Assembly (NCBI GenBank): GCA_900538765.1
Contig: UQAB01000001.1
Location: forward strand, 114,230 to 178,229
From: an uncultured Azospirillum sp.
GTDB lineage: Bacteria; Pseudomonadota; Alphaproteobacteria; RF32; CAG-239
DNA length: 64,000 nucleotides
Direction: 5' to 3'
Part shown: one piece after another, positions 7,731-16,929 of the stretch
Layout of the letters: each line of letters starts with the position of its first letter
How positions within the stretch are numbered: the stretch's first letter is position 1
The notes under the pieces: generated by a model
Databases searched by the model: none
Told to the model about the DNA's origin: nothing
The model's input: only the letters and a program-made list of their open reading frames with translations
Position numbers and translations under genes: made by a program

Positions 7731-8072
7731 ATGCTGAATTTTAAACCAATATTGATATTCTGTCTGGTTCTGGCGGTCGGTTCCTGCGGCTGGTTTCACC
7801 ACAGCGGCAAAACCATACACCACATCCCGGCACCGGCAGGATATGCCAACGAAATACAAAAAATAAGCCTGCTTGACCCCTATACCCGCAATATTGTCCA
7901 TTGTTACGATTCATCTTCCGGCGGCTCGGAAAACTGCGCCAGAAAATACAAACGAAAAAACTTTGTCCGTTTCCGCGACATCCCGTATAAAACGGCAAAC
8001 TACGATTTTCTGACCAGAGAAACTTATCCGACCCGCCGCTGGAGAGAACACGAACGCACGCCCCGGTGGTAA
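7731..8072 (+). CDS. Small predicted lipoprotein (113 aa) upstream of comM
   Basis: Starting at the ATG at 7731, the product MLNFKPILIFCLVLAVGSCGW has a short hydrophobic signal and a lipobox (AVGSC), so it is probably a lipid-anchored periplasmic or outer-membrane protein. The mature part is basic, with a Tyr/Arg-rich C-terminus (TRETYPTRRWREHERTPRW). The frame is open further upstream to a TTG at 7686, but that start would bury the signal peptide. The comM ATG follows its stop by 6 bp, so the two are probably co-transcribed. No family recognised. Confidence 0.65.
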   Translation: MLNFKPILIFCLVLAVGSCGWFHHSGKTIHHIPAPAGYANEIQKISLLDPYTRNIVHCYDSSSGGSENCARKYKRKNFVRFRDIPYKTANYDFLTRETYPTRRWREHERTPRW

Positions 8073-8078
8073 TCTGCA

Positions 8079-9602
8079 ATGCTGGCCAGAATCAATACTG
8101 TTACCTTTAACGGCTTAGAAGTTTTAAACGTCGACCTGCAGGTTCAGATTTCATCTGGAATGCCTGCATTTTCCATCGTCGGCCTCCCGGATAAATCCAT
8201 TGCCGAAAGCCGCGAGCGTGTCCGCGCCGCATTGAACTCTCTTGGGCTGTCTGTCCCTGCCAAACGCATCACCATCAACCTTGCACCGGCAGATTTACTG
8301 AAAGAAGGCGCTCACTTTGACCTTCCCGTCGCCTTAGGCCTGCTTGCCGGCATGGGAATTATCCCGCAGGAAGAAATCAGCCGTTATGTCGTCCTCGGCG
8401 AGCTCAGCCTTGACGGCGCCATTCTCCCTGTCAACGGTGCACTTCCCGTTGCAATCAAAGCCAACGCGCAAAACCTCGGCCTTATCTGCCCGGAGGCTCA
8501 AGGCGCTGAAGCAGCTTGGTCCGGGCTGAAAGACATCATCGCCGCATCTTCTCTGCTGGCATTGATAAACCACTTCAAAGGCGCGCAAATCATTCCTGCC
8601 CCAAAAACCTTGAAAAAAGCGCCAGCCGCCAAACATTTGGACATGAAAGACGTCAAAGGGCAGGAAAGCGCCAAAAAAGCTCTTGAAATCGCTGCAGCCG
8701 GCGGACACAATATGTTAATGATTGGTCCGCCGGGAGCCGGAAAAAGCATGCTCGCATCACGCCTGCCGGGAATTCTCCCGCCGTTGACGCCCGAAGAAGC
8801 CCTTGCCACCAGTATGATTCATTCCATAGCCGGTGCCCTGAAAGACGGACAACTCTGTTTTGAGCGACCGTTCCGCGCCCCGCACCATAATGCCTCAACC
8901 CCGGCCTTGGTCGGCGGCGGCAGACGCGCTGAACCGGGAGAAATTTCCCTCGCCCATAACGGCGTATTATTCTTGGACGAGCTTCCCGAATTCAACCGTG
9001 CAACCCTGGAAGCGCTGCGCCAACCGCTCGAAAACGGCAGCATCACCATTTCCCGGGTAAACGCTCATACAACCTATCCGGCAAAGTTCCAGCTCATCGC
9101 GGCAATGAACCCCTGCCGCTGTGGCAATCTAGGAAATCCGAGGTTTGAATGCTCCCGAGCACCGAAATGTGCCGAAGAATATCAGGCAAAAATTTCCGGA
9201 CCGCTCCTCGACCGTATAGATATACAAATTGAAGTTCCCGCCGTCAGTCCTTGGGAAATAGCCGACGTCAAAACCGGCGAAAGCTCAGCCGAAATCTTGC
9301 AAAGAGTTATCCATGCCCGCAACATCCAAACCGAAAGATTCCGACGTTTCGGCCATCCCGAACTGCACACCAATTCCGAACTCAGAGGCGACCTCCTGGA
9401 ACAGGCCGTACAGCTGGATAATGACGCGGAACAGCTTCTCATCGCCTTTGCCGACAAAAACAACCTTTCAGCCCGCGCTTATCATCGTATTTTGCGGTTA
9501 GCAAGAACAATTGCAGACTTGCAAAATAACGAAAAAGTGCTTAAACTGCACGTAGCTGAGGCTTTGTCCTATCGCAGGGCATTACCAAACCGGAGAAAAT
9601 AA
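8079..9602 (+). CDS. comM: YifB/ComM-family Mg chelatase-like AAA+ ATPase
   Basis: ComM is a hexameric AAA+ helicase that promotes branch migration during integration of incoming DNA in natural transformation; family members are common even in non-competent bacteria. The 507-residue product has the full arrangement: N-terminal ChlI-like domain (GLPDKSIAESRERVRAAL, INLAPADLLKEG), Walker A GPPGAGKSM at about residue 219, and FRAPHHNAS. Walker B follows (VLFLDELPEF), then the cysteine-containing AMNPCRCG loop, and a C-terminal domain with LSARAYHRILRLARTIADL. Length and motifs are complete. Confidence 0.95.
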   Translation: MLARINTVTFNGLEVLNVDLQVQISSGMPAFSIVGLPDKSIAESRERVRAALNSLGLSVPAKRITINLAPADLLKEGAHFDLPVALGLLAGMGIIPQEEISRYVVLGELSLDGAILPVNGALPVAIKANAQNLGLICPEAQGAEAAWSGLKDIIAASSLLALINHFKGAQIIPAPKTLKKAPAAKHLDMKDVKGQESAKKALEIAAAGGHNMLMIGPPGAGKSMLASRLPGILPPLTPEEALATSMIHSIAGALKDGQLCFERPFRAPHHNASTPALVGGGRRAEPGEISLAHNGVLFLDELPEFNRATLEALRQPLENGSITISRVNAHTTYPAKFQLIAAMNPCRCGNLGNPRFECSRAPKCAEEYQAKISGPLLDRIDIQIEVPAVSPWEIADVKTGESSAEILQRVIHARNIQTERFRRFGHPELHTNSELRGDLLEQAVQLDNDAEQLLIAFADKNNLSARAYHRILRLARTIADLQNNEKVLKLHVAEALSYRRALPNRRK

Positions 9603-9614
9603 TGGAGAAAATAC

Positions 9615-12455
9615 ATGAAAATCACTAGGTGTTTCAAACTTTTAGCCTGTTCTGCCATGGCTCTGTCCATATGCAGCATAGCATTCTCCGAAACAATGGC
9701 CTCACAATACAGCAATAGTTTCCAACAAGATACGGAATCCGGAAGCCGCAGTGTTCGCGTCGAATATACGGGACTAAGCCGTTCCATGGGCTTCTTTGAC
9801 GAAGCACAGCCCCAACCGGAAGAAATCCAGGGAAGCGCCAATGTCAACACCAGACTCAAACAACGTCTTCCCCAACCCAAAGTAAACGTCAAAAGTACTT
9901 ACAGCGGCGAAACTTACCGTGACGGCAGTATCTTTGGCGGCACCTGCTGCACCGCCTCTAACAAACAGGATAACAGCATTTTCCCCGGACATGGCTGCTC
10001 TAAAGACGAAATGCGCGGCTGTGTTACAGTCAAACCGGCGCCAAAAAAAGTTCCCTGCAAGCCTAAAAAACGCAAAATCATTGCCAAAGAAGCTGTTCCG
10101 ATGCGCGAAAACTTCGTTAATAACTACGTCACCGTCGGCCGCCGCGACGTTTATCGCAGCATCCACAATCAATGCCAGAAATTTGCCCCCATTCAGCTGG
10201 AATGGGTTGATTTCAGACTGAATGAAGAAGACATCAACGGCACAATGTCACAAAAACTCGGCAACTACCGTTTCCGCATTTTCGGCTGCCGCCGTTTTAG
10301 CAAAGAAGCTTTCCTTGATCAGAGTCGTCTGATGCAGCAAAACATGCGCTTCATGTCCATTTTCGAAAATGAACTCAAAGACTGCTTCAAAATCGTAAAA
10401 ATTCCTAACGATGTCTGTACGGAAGTAACGCCCAGCCCGCTGCCCGAATATTTGGTAACCGCGGAAATCACCAATTATTTTATGAACATCTGCGATAAAT
10501 ACGACTGGGACAACAGCGTTAAGGAAGACAAACGCACCGGCTCGTCTGAAATTACGATTAAATGGACAATCACCGACATCAATAAAACCAAAGCTTACTG
10601 GAGCGGTGAAACAAACGGTTACGGCGAATTAATGCGCGGCGAGGAAAACGGCGAAATAATCCTGGTGGAAAGAGCCTATGCCGACGCTGTCAATAATTTG
10701 CGCAACAATCCCGGCTTCCAAAAACAACTTTCCCGCCGCTTCAGTCCGGCTGAAAGAGAAAACCAGCGCATTGAACTGATTGAGCGCGAAAGAGAGCTTA
10801 ACCCGGCAAAATGCCAATACACCAAACATGAAACAGAAATCAACGAAACAACAAAATACGTTTACACGCCTGACAAACCGGCTGAAAAAGTTGATGTTCC
10901 GGAACCCGTATCACCGCTGGTTAAAAATAAAGAAGTACTGCCGGTTCCAACAGTCGTTGCCAAACTCTCCGACGGTTCGGTTGTCGAAAAACAGTCTGAC
11001 GGCGTTGTTATCCGCAAAAACAAAGACGGCAGCAGCATAAAAGTGGCTCCGGCTCCCAAACCGGCTCCGGAAATCAAAACGACCGTTACGACAACGGTAG
11101 AAAAGGAAATTCCGATACCGACACCCCCGGTTCCGCTGCCAGAACCTGCACCATTACCGGCAGCACCGTTACCTACCCCGGCACCGGCCGTAACCACCAC
11201 CACAACAACCGTTGTTACAACGGTAACAGAAGAGCCAGCACAGGTTTTTGACGCCGCAACATTACTTGAAAAAGAGCGCCCGTCAGAACCTCTGGACATC
11301 AGCCTTATTCCGACAAATCAGGAAGAACGTTACGGTCAAAATTCTGAATTTGAAGATGCGGAAATCAAGGTTGACCTGAAAACCACAACGTTGGATAAGC
11401 CTTCCGGCGTCATCCCTCTGCCTGTACCGCCGCTGCCGGTTCCGGAAAAGCCCTGCAACAACATGACATTGTTTGGCCCGGATTGCGACTGCAATAATAA
11501 ACTGTACCGCGGTTGTGAGGACAACAAGCTGTATAAAGGCTGTGAGGACAACAAACTTTACGGCGGCTGTGAAGCTCAAACGCTGTTTGGCGATTGCACC
11601 AAAGATCCCCAGGGCTGCAAAGTCACAAACAACATCGATTTGGATATTGATGAAAAAGGCGGTGTTGAAGCGACCGGTACAGTCAGCAAAGAAACCTGGA
11701 TCAGCGTTCCGATTAATGATCAGGGAGCTATTGACGCTCAGAATAACCTCTGCATCATTGAGCGCCCGGCTTACGATACGCCGCTGACGCCGGAAGATGT
11801 CTATAAGATACGCGCGTCAATCATCTCAATTACCAACAACCAGGGAAAGAAAGGCGCCGGTCTTATCGTTTCCGACCAGTTTGTTTTGACCTCGGCCGAC
11901 CTGATAACCAAAGAAAACAATTCTTATGAATTGCAGACAATCAACGGCGTCAAATTCAAAGGCCATGCGGTTCGCCTTAACCCGAACAAGAATGTTGCCC
12001 TGATATTCATGGAAAAGAAGACGACATACACACCGCTCTCTCTGAACCTTGAACTGCCGCCGATTAATAAGGACAAATTCCTGACGCTGGGTATCCTTGA
12101 TTTCAGTACCGGCGAAGGTTACCTTGAAGATTCCGGAAAAGTCAGCGGTTACCGTTATTCTGAAAACCGCGGCACAGAAATCATCATTGATACTTTCGTT
12201 CAGGATGTCACGTTGGGCGGCGCTTTGATTGATAAGCAGGGAACAATTACCGGCTTGGCTCATACCGGTGCCAAACCGAGTGAAAATACAGACTTGTTCC
12301 TACCGATTGCCACGGCAATGAAGAGTGTCGGTCTTGAAATCTGCGGCAAACAGATAAAAGACATTCCGGTCAAGAATACTGAAATCAGCGACGCTATTCT
12401 CTTCAACAGCGGGTCAAAAGAACCTCTGCCGATGAACAAGAGCGAACGCAAATAA
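9615..12455 (+). CDS. Large secreted protein with C-terminal inactive trypsin-like (HtrA-type) domain
   Basis: A 946-residue exported protein: signal peptide at 1-25 (LLACSAMALSICSIAFSE). An unrecognised cysteine-containing region of about residues 170-400 comes next (VTVGRRDVYRSI, QLEWVDFRLNEED). A Pro/Val/Thr-rich linker follows at about 480-560, then a cysteine repeat (three KLYxGC-type units plus TLFGxxC, about 615-660). From about 730 to 920 lies a trypsin-like double barrel (GAGLIVSDQFVLTSAD). The catalytic His, Asp and Ser positions appear to be Asp762, Asn793 and Leu867, so it should be inactive. It starts 13 bp after comM and ends at a strong terminator. A binding or scaffold role is likely; function unknown. 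Confidence 0.7.
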   Translation: MKITRCFKLLACSAMALSICSIAFSETMASQYSNSFQQDTESGSRSVRVEYTGLSRSMGFFDEAQPQPEEIQGSANVNTRLKQRLPQPKVNVKSTYSGETYRDGSIFGGTCCTASNKQDNSIFPGHGCSKDEMRGCVTVKPAPKKVPCKPKKRKIIAKEAVPMRENFVNNYVTVGRRDVYRSIHNQCQKFAPIQLEWVDFRLNEEDINGTMSQKLGNYRFRIFGCRRFSKEAFLDQSRLMQQNMRFMSIFENELKDCFKIVKIPNDVCTEVTPSPLPEYLVTAEITNYFMNICDKYDWDNSVKEDKRTGSSEITIKWTITDINKTKAYWSGETNGYGELMRGEENGEIILVERAYADAVNNLRNNPGFQKQLSRRFSPAERENQRIELIERERELNPAKCQYTKHETEINETTKYVYTPDKPAEKVDVPEPVSPLVKNKEVLPVPTVVAKLSDGSVVEKQSDGVVIRKNKDGSSIKVAPAPKPAPEIKTTVTTTVEKEIPIPTPPVPLPEPAPLPAAPLPTPAPAVTTTTTTVVTTVTEEPAQVFDAATLLEKERPSEPLDISLIPTNQEERYGQNSEFEDAEIKVDLKTTTLDKPSGVIPLPVPPLPVPEKPCNNMTLFGPDCDCNNKLYRGCEDNKLYKGCEDNKLYGGCEAQTLFGDCTKDPQGCKVTNNIDLDIDEKGGVEATGTVSKETWISVPINDQGAIDAQNNLCIIERPAYDTPLTPEDVYKIRASIISITNNQGKKGAGLIVSDQFVLTSADLITKENNSYELQTINGVKFKGHAVRLNPNKNVALIFMEKKTTYTPLSLNLELPPINKDKFLTLGILDFSTGEGYLEDSGKVSGYRYSENRGTEIIIDTFVQDVTLGGALIDKQGTITGLAHTGAKPSENTDLFLPIATAMKSVGLEICGKQIKDIPVKNTEISDAILFNSGSKEPLPMNKSERK

Positions 12456-12458
12456 CCC

Positions 12459-12486
12459 AAAAAAGCGCCCGTTTGGGCGCTTTTTT
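12459..12486 (+). terminator. Strong terminator of the comM-9615 unit
   Basis: AAAAAAGCGCCC, GTTT loop, GGGCGCTTTTTT: perfect stem with T run. Confidence 0.92.
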
Positions 12487-12496
12487 GATAAACAAA

Positions 12497-12529
12497 ATAA
12501 AAGCTCCAAAATAAAACTTGGAGCTTTTA
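12497..12529 (-). terminator. Terminator of the 12534-13145 gene
   Basis: AAAAGCTCCAA and TTGGAGCTTTT form an 11-bp stem directly after the stop; the same hairpin recurs at 25983-26014 after a paralog. Confidence 0.85.
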
Positions 12530-12533
12530 TAAT

Positions 12534-13145
12534 TTAAGATAATTCAGACAAATCCAGCACCGGATGAACAACGTAGTTGCCGTACTTATTGCGGTAGTCC
12601 ACGCCGCCCCAATCAGCGCCAATAAGCGTACAGAAGACCCACGCGTGGTAGCCGTCATACTCGGACGACGACCAATACCATTTCCCCTGCACCACTATTG
12701 TATCACCGCCAAGGCTAATCAACAAATTATCAAGCGCTTTTTTCTGTTCCTCACAGCTACTCATCACTTTTTTCCAGAATCCAATTTTTCCGGCGCTGCA
12801 AGCATGACCTTCTATTTTAATTTCACGACAATACTTCACAACTTCTCTCCACGGCACCGTCCTTGAAGAATCATGTAAGGTGATAAGATGATTCTCAAAA
12901 ATAACGCCCAATGGCTTTTTGCCTTCAAGCGGAACCCATGACCGAACCATACCCTCATACATAACTTCAAAAGGAAATCTTTCCTCGTTCTCTTTTGAAG
13001 AAACACCAACGACAGAAACGTCACTTGCTACAGCATTAATAGCCGGTACCTCCTTTTCAGCACAATATTGCACCAAATCGTCAACTAAAAACCCTGCCGC
13101 CTCCAATGTCTCTTTAATACTTTGTAAAAATTTTTCTTTTTCCAT
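12534..13145 (-). CDS. Lcl_C/DUF1566-like accessory protein with hypervariable C-terminus (copy V1)
   Basis: A 203-residue cytoplasmic-type protein. Residues 1-32 are a helical N-terminal domain (EKFLQSIKETLEAAGF) shared by the paralogs. Residues ~70-160 hold conserved blocks (FEVMYEGMVRSWVPLEGKKP, LGVIFENHLITLHDSS, EIKIEGHACSAGKIGFW). The last ~47 codons form an Lcl_C-like end: YWSSSEY, a variable stretch, AWVFCT, GGV, a second variable stretch, HPVLDLSELS. Variable codons are almost all NNC or NNT, while the invariant Ser-Ser-Ser is TCG TCG TCC. Promoter box 13184-13211, own terminator. Possible target of a diversity-generating retroelement; ligand unknown. Confidence 0.8.
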   Translation of the reverse strand: MEKEKFLQSIKETLEAAGFLVDDLVQYCAEKEVPAINAVASDVSVVGVSSKENEERFPFEVMYEGMVRSWVPLEGKKPLGVIFENHLITLHDSSRTVPWREVVKYCREIKIEGHACSAGKIGFWKKVMSSCEEQKKALDNLLISLGGDTIVVQGKWYWSSSEYDGYHAWVFCTLIGADWGGVDYRNKYGNYVVHPVLDLSELS

Positions 13146-13183
13146 AATTATATATTTTAATTAATAATAAATTTCATATTCCT

Positions 13184-13211
13184 ACTCTATCACGCATTAG
13201 ACAAAAGTCAA
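13184..13211 (-). promoter_or_regulatory. Accessory-family promoter box (copy V1)
   Basis: Minus strand TTGACTTTTGTCTA (13198-13211), 16-bp spacer, TAGAGT (13184-13189); the AT-rich leader ends TATAATTATGG with no Shine-Dalgarno. Confidence 0.78.
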
Positions 13212-13275
13212 CAAAAAAACATCTAAACCATTCATCTGCTTATACCGCTGCTAATCCGCCTTAATCCTAGCCGTA

Positions 13276-13712
13276 GTAAAAAGTTCAGAGTTTGCGGCAG
13301 ATAATAAGAATCTCGGAAAAAGACGAAGGGAGTGTACATAGAAGTACATGACCGAGTATTTTTTCAATGTTCTGTATTAGATGCCCAAAATACGCAGCAA
13401 CAAACCCAAACCCCGACCTTAGCCGCTGTAAAAAGGTCGGAGTTTGCGGCAGATAATAAGAATCTCGGAAAAAGACGAAGGAAGTGTACACAGAAGTACA
13501 TGACCGAGTATTTTTCCGAGATTCTGTATTAGGTACCCAAAATACGCAGCAACAAACCCAAGCCCCGACCTTAGCCGCTGTAAAAAGGTCGGAGTTTGCG
13601 GCAGATAATAAGAATCTCGGAAAAAGACGAAGGGAGTGTACACAGAAGTACATGACCGAGTATTTTTCCGAGATTCTGTATTAGGTGCCCAAAATACGAG
13701 CTTTTTACAATG
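13276..13712. repeat. Palindromic repeat element B (three tandem 152-bp units) at the 3' end of infB
   Basis: The motif GAATCTCGG recurs at 13308, 13460 and 13612, a period of exactly 152 bp. Each unit has two dyads. The first is CCGACCTT / AAGGTCGG. The second, in the last two units, is AATCTCGGAAAAA / TTTTTCCGAGATT around the core GTGTACACAGAAGTACATG. In the first unit the right arm is altered. The last unit runs into the infB stop codon (TTG TAA AAA G). The open frames that can be read through it on both strands are products of the repeat and are not called. Confidence 0.9.
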
Positions 13713-16185
13713 TTGCGGCGATTTCCTCCACCTCATAACACTCTATAAAGTCACCGACTTGAATATCGTTATAGTTTTCAAAACTCATACCGCATTCATA
13801 GCCGGATTTGACCTCTTTAACATCTTCCTTAAAGCGTTTTAGCTGAGCCAAAGCGCCATCATGAATAACAACATTGTCACGCAGCAGACGAACCTTGGCA
13901 CCACGCTTGACAAAGCCTTCCGTCACCATGCAGCCGCCGACTTTACCGACACCGGTAATATTGAAGACATTGCGGATTTCGGCATAACCGATAATCTTTT
14001 CTCTCAATTCAGGCGACAACATACCTTCCAAAGCCTTCTTAATGTCATCGGCCACATCATAAATAATCGAGTAATAACGAATATCCACGCCGTCCTGACG
14101 CGCCATGTCACGGGCATGCGGAATAGCACGGACGTTAAAGCCGATGATAAAGGCATTGGAAGCCTTAGCCAGAGTAACATCGGAATCCGAAATAGGACCA
14201 ACGGCAGAATGCAAAATCTGAACGCTGACTTCCTCGTTGGACAACTTCTTAATTGTACCTTCAATAGCCTCAATAGAACCTTGAACATCAGCCTTGATAA
14301 TAACCGGCAAATGCTTAACTTCGCCTGACTTAATCTTATCAAGCATCTGTTCCATTGCAGACTTGGCACTCTTAACCAGTTTAGCGTCACGTTCTTTGCG
14401 AATACGATAACCGGTAACTTCCTTAGCCTGGTTTTCGTCCTTAACAATGACAAAATCGTCACCGGCTGCCGGCGTTCCTTGCAAACCGAGAATTTCAACT
14501 GGGGTCGCCGGACCGGCTTCCGTCATCTTCTTGCCATGTTCGTTAAACATAGCGCGGACATGTCCCCACTCCTTACCGGCAATACAAATATCACCAACGC
14601 GCAGCGTACCGTTCTGAACCAGAACCGTTGCAACAGAACCGCGGCCTTTTTCCATCTTGGCTTCAACAACCGTACCCGAAGCCATGCGATTCGGGTTGGC
14701 TTTCAAATCCAGAATTTCCGCCTGCAACAGAATAGCTTCAACCAGCTTATCAATGTTAATACGCTTCTTAGCCGAAACTTCTGCGCTCAAATATTCACCG
14801 CCCATATCTTCAACGGCAATGCCATGTTGCAATAAAGCGGTCTTCACCTTCATCGGATCAGCGCCCGGAAGGTCAATCTTGTTAATCGCAACCACAATCG
14901 GCACTTCTGCAGCCTGAGCATGGCGGATTGCCTCAACCGTCTGCGGCATAATGCCGTCATTGGCAGCAACCACCAGAACCACAATATCGGTAACCTTTGC
15001 ACCGCGAGCACGCATTTCTGAAAAGGCCTCGTGTCCCGGCGTATCAATAAAGGCAATCTTTTTGCCTCCGGCAACTTCAATCTGATAAGCACCGATATGT
15101 TGCGTAATACCACCAGCCTCGCGAGAAGCAACGTTTGTTTCGCGCAAAGCATCCAATAACGAAGTCTTACCATGGTCAACGTGTCCCATAACCGTAACCA
15201 CCGGCGCTCTCGGCAGCAAATCGGCGTCCGTATCTTCCGGACCGGTCAACCCCTGCTCAACATCGCTGTCGGCAACTCGTTTAAACTTATGTCCGAATTC
15301 CTCAACCACAATCTGCGCCGTATCGGCATCAATCGGTTGGTTAATCGTAGCCATAACCCCTAAAGCCATCAGCTTTTTAATAACTTCGGCACCTTTTTCT
15401 GCCATACGGTTAGCCAATTCCTGAACCGTAATAATTTCAGGAATAACGACCTCTTTAACAATTTTTTCTGTCGGCTGCTGAAAAGCCTGCTGCTTCGGCT
15501 GTTTTTTCTTAAACCGACGCCGGCCGCCGCCAAAACCATAATCATCGTCATCTTCATCAACACTGCTCAATGTATGCAGGTTGACTTTTCCGCCGCGCCG
15601 CGGTGTTTCAAAACTGCGCTTCATAACTTTTTTGCGCTCTTGTTCAAAAACATCATCTTTGCTCAAAGATCTTTCGGCAACTTTTTTAAACTTATGATTA
15701 TGGGAATCTTCTTCCTCGTCTTCGTCCTCTTCATCGAAATCGCGGGACTTCTTTTCCTTAATCTTCTGAATACGATCATCCTCAGCCGGTGAAACCGCTG
15801 CCGTTACCACAGGACGAACAGCTGCTTTTTTCTCCTCCGCCGCCTTTTTAGCTTCTTCGGCTTCCCGTTGAGCCTTTTCCTGCTCTTCCTGTTCACGTCT
15901 CAGCTGGCGCTGGCGTTCCTTCTCTTCTTCCTCCTGCCGGCGTTTGGCATCATGCTCTTTAGCCTCGGCAATAAGCCGCAGCTTTGCAGCTGTCGCTTCG
16001 TCAATTTTAACTTTAGGCTCTTCCGTTTCGCTGCGATTGGCGATAACCCTCTTCTTTCGCACTTCAACCTGAACAATCTTCTTGCCGTCATTATTGTGCG
16101 CCCGGGAACCGTCGCTTACATTTTTGAGTGTAAGGGTAGATTTACCTGATAATGTTAATTTGCTTTTTGCATTATCTTCTGTCAT
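13705..16185 (-). CDS. infB: Translation initiation factor IF-2
   Basis: IF-2 is the GTPase that places initiator tRNA on the 30S subunit and promotes subunit joining. The 826-residue product has a long charged N-terminal region (residues ~60-130, Glu/Lys/Arg coiled coil), an IF2_N-like segment, then the G domain with [14 protein letters not shown] (G1), DTPGHEAF (G3) and NKIDLP (G4), followed by domains II to IV. The ATG at 16185 is preferred because GGAG lies 10 nt upstream; an in-frame ATG 21 bp further up lacks that site. The stop codon lies at the edge of repeat element B. rbfA, its usual next gene, is displaced. Confidence 0.97.
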   Translation of the reverse strand: MTEDNAKSKLTLSGKSTLTLKNVSDGSRAHNNDGKKIVQVEVRKKRVIANRSETEEPKVKIDEATAAKLRLIAEAKEHDAKRRQEEEEKERQRQLRREQEEQEKAQREAEEAKKAAEEKKAAVRPVVTAAVSPAEDDRIQKIKEKKSRDFDEEDEDEEEDSHNHKFKKVAERSLSKDDVFEQERKKVMKRSFETPRRGGKVNLHTLSSVDEDDDDYGFGGGRRRFKKKQPKQQAFQQPTEKIVKEVVIPEIITVQELANRMAEKGAEVIKKLMALGVMATINQPIDADTAQIVVEEFGHKFKRVADSDVEQGLTGPEDTDADLLPRAPVVTVMGHVDHGKTSLLDALRETNVASREAGGITQHIGAYQIEVAGGKKIAFIDTPGHEAFSEMRARGAKVTDIVVLVVAANDGIMPQTVEAIRHAQAAEVPIVVAINKIDLPGADPMKVKTALLQHGIAVEDMGGEYLSAEVSAKKRINIDKLVEAILLQAEILDLKANPNRMASGTVVEAKMEKGRGSVATVLVQNGTLRVGDICIAGKEWGHVRAMFNEHGKKMTEAGPATPVEILGLQGTPAAGDDFVIVKDENQAKEVTGYRIRKERDAKLVKSAKSAMEQMLDKIKSGEVKHLPVIIKADVQGSIEAIEGTIKKLSNEEVSVQILHSAVGPISDSDVTLAKASNAFIIGFNVRAIPHARDMARQDGVDIRYYSIIYDVADDIKKALEGMLSPELREKIIGYAEIRNVFNITGVGKVGGCMVTEGFVKRGAKVRLLRDNVVIHDGALAQLKRFKEDVKEVKSGYECGMSFENYNDIQVGDFIECYEVEEIAATL

Positions 16186-16214
16186 TAATTTTTTTCTCCG
16201 TATCATCTAACCGG

Positions 16215-16787
16215 TTATGCGTGCAAAAAACACTCATAACGTTTTAATTCTTTATATACTGTTTTTGACATTTCGCTCTTCAAAAAAGCGGCATGCACCG
16301 TATTAACTTTATCTAATGCCTTATCCAACTCCTCAGTAGTATACAATCCGAAAACATCCAGTCCTTTAGCCATACTCAACACTTTTTCATGCCCGTCGGC
16401 TCCGGCATCGCTGGCCTCAAGAATAAAAGCGACCTTTCCACGCTCCAAAGCTTCCTTAACCTTGTCAAAACCGGTAACCAGTTCCCCGGCCTTCCGCGCC
16501 AGATTAATCGCTTCCAAACCTTTTTTCTTCAAAAGGGCTTCCGTCATCTCAACCAATGACAAATCCGCTCTTGCCCGACCCTTAGTCGCCTTGGCAAACT
16601 GGTTTTTCTGAATGGTCGTTTCCAGCTTCTGCTTAGAATTTGAAACATAAATCCCGCGTCCCGGAAGTTTTTTCTTAAAATCCGGAATAACCCGCCCGCC
16701 GGAAATAAGCGTAAAACGCAAAAGCTCGTCTTTGCTTTTCACTTCTCCGGTCAGAATACATTTTCTGTCTTCAGTTTCCTGTTTCAT
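16215..16787 (-). CDS. YlxR (DUF448) domain fused to an L7Ae-like RNA-binding domain
   Basis: A 190-residue protein between nusA and infB. Residues 1-75 are the YlxR/DUF448 domain, with RKCILTGEVKSKDELLRF and the family loop LPGRGIYVS. Residues ~85-180 are a ribosomal L7Ae-like domain (KKGLEAINLARKAGELVTGFDKVKEALERGKVAFILEASDA, read as two blocks). The fusion is common in alphaproteobacteria, where Gram-positive bacteria have two genes (ylxR, ylxQ). Likely an RNA-binding accessory of the transcription-translation apparatus; precise role unsettled. Confidence 0.9.
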   Translation of the reverse strand: MKQETEDRKCILTGEVKSKDELLRFTLISGGRVIPDFKKKLPGRGIYVSNSKQKLETTIQKNQFAKATKGRARADLSLVEMTEALLKKKGLEAINLARKAGELVTGFDKVKEALERGKVAFILEASDAGADGHEKVLSMAKGLDVFGLYTTEELDKALDKVNTVHAAFLKSEMSKTVYKELKRYECFLHA

Positions 16788-16847
16788 CTTCCTGTATCGA
16801 TCAATAATAAAGAAACAATAACGGATAATTTTAGGCTAAAACAGAGA

Positions 16848-16915
16848 AGAGGAACGGAGCACCACACAGTGTATTAAAGAAACACATAAAAATGTGAACG
16901 CCGTACCGCTCCTCT
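16848..16915 (-). other. Structured spacer between nusA and ylxR
   Basis: AGAGGAACGG (16848-16857) pairs with CCGCTCCTCT (16906-16915) through 10 bp including one G-U. Inside lies a smaller hairpin CACAT-AAAA-ATGTG. There is no T run, so it is not a terminator. It could be an RNase III processing site or a protein-binding leader in the nusA-infB operon. Confidence 0.35.
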
Positions 16916-16929
16916 GACAGCGCATAAAA

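Noticed and set aside
13276..13736. Several open frames on both strands in element B, and a CRISPR-like look
   Set aside because: The frames follow the 152-bp DNA repeat and are not conserved as protein. The units are long, nearly identical and contain inverted repeats, with no unique spacers, so it is not a CRISPR array.
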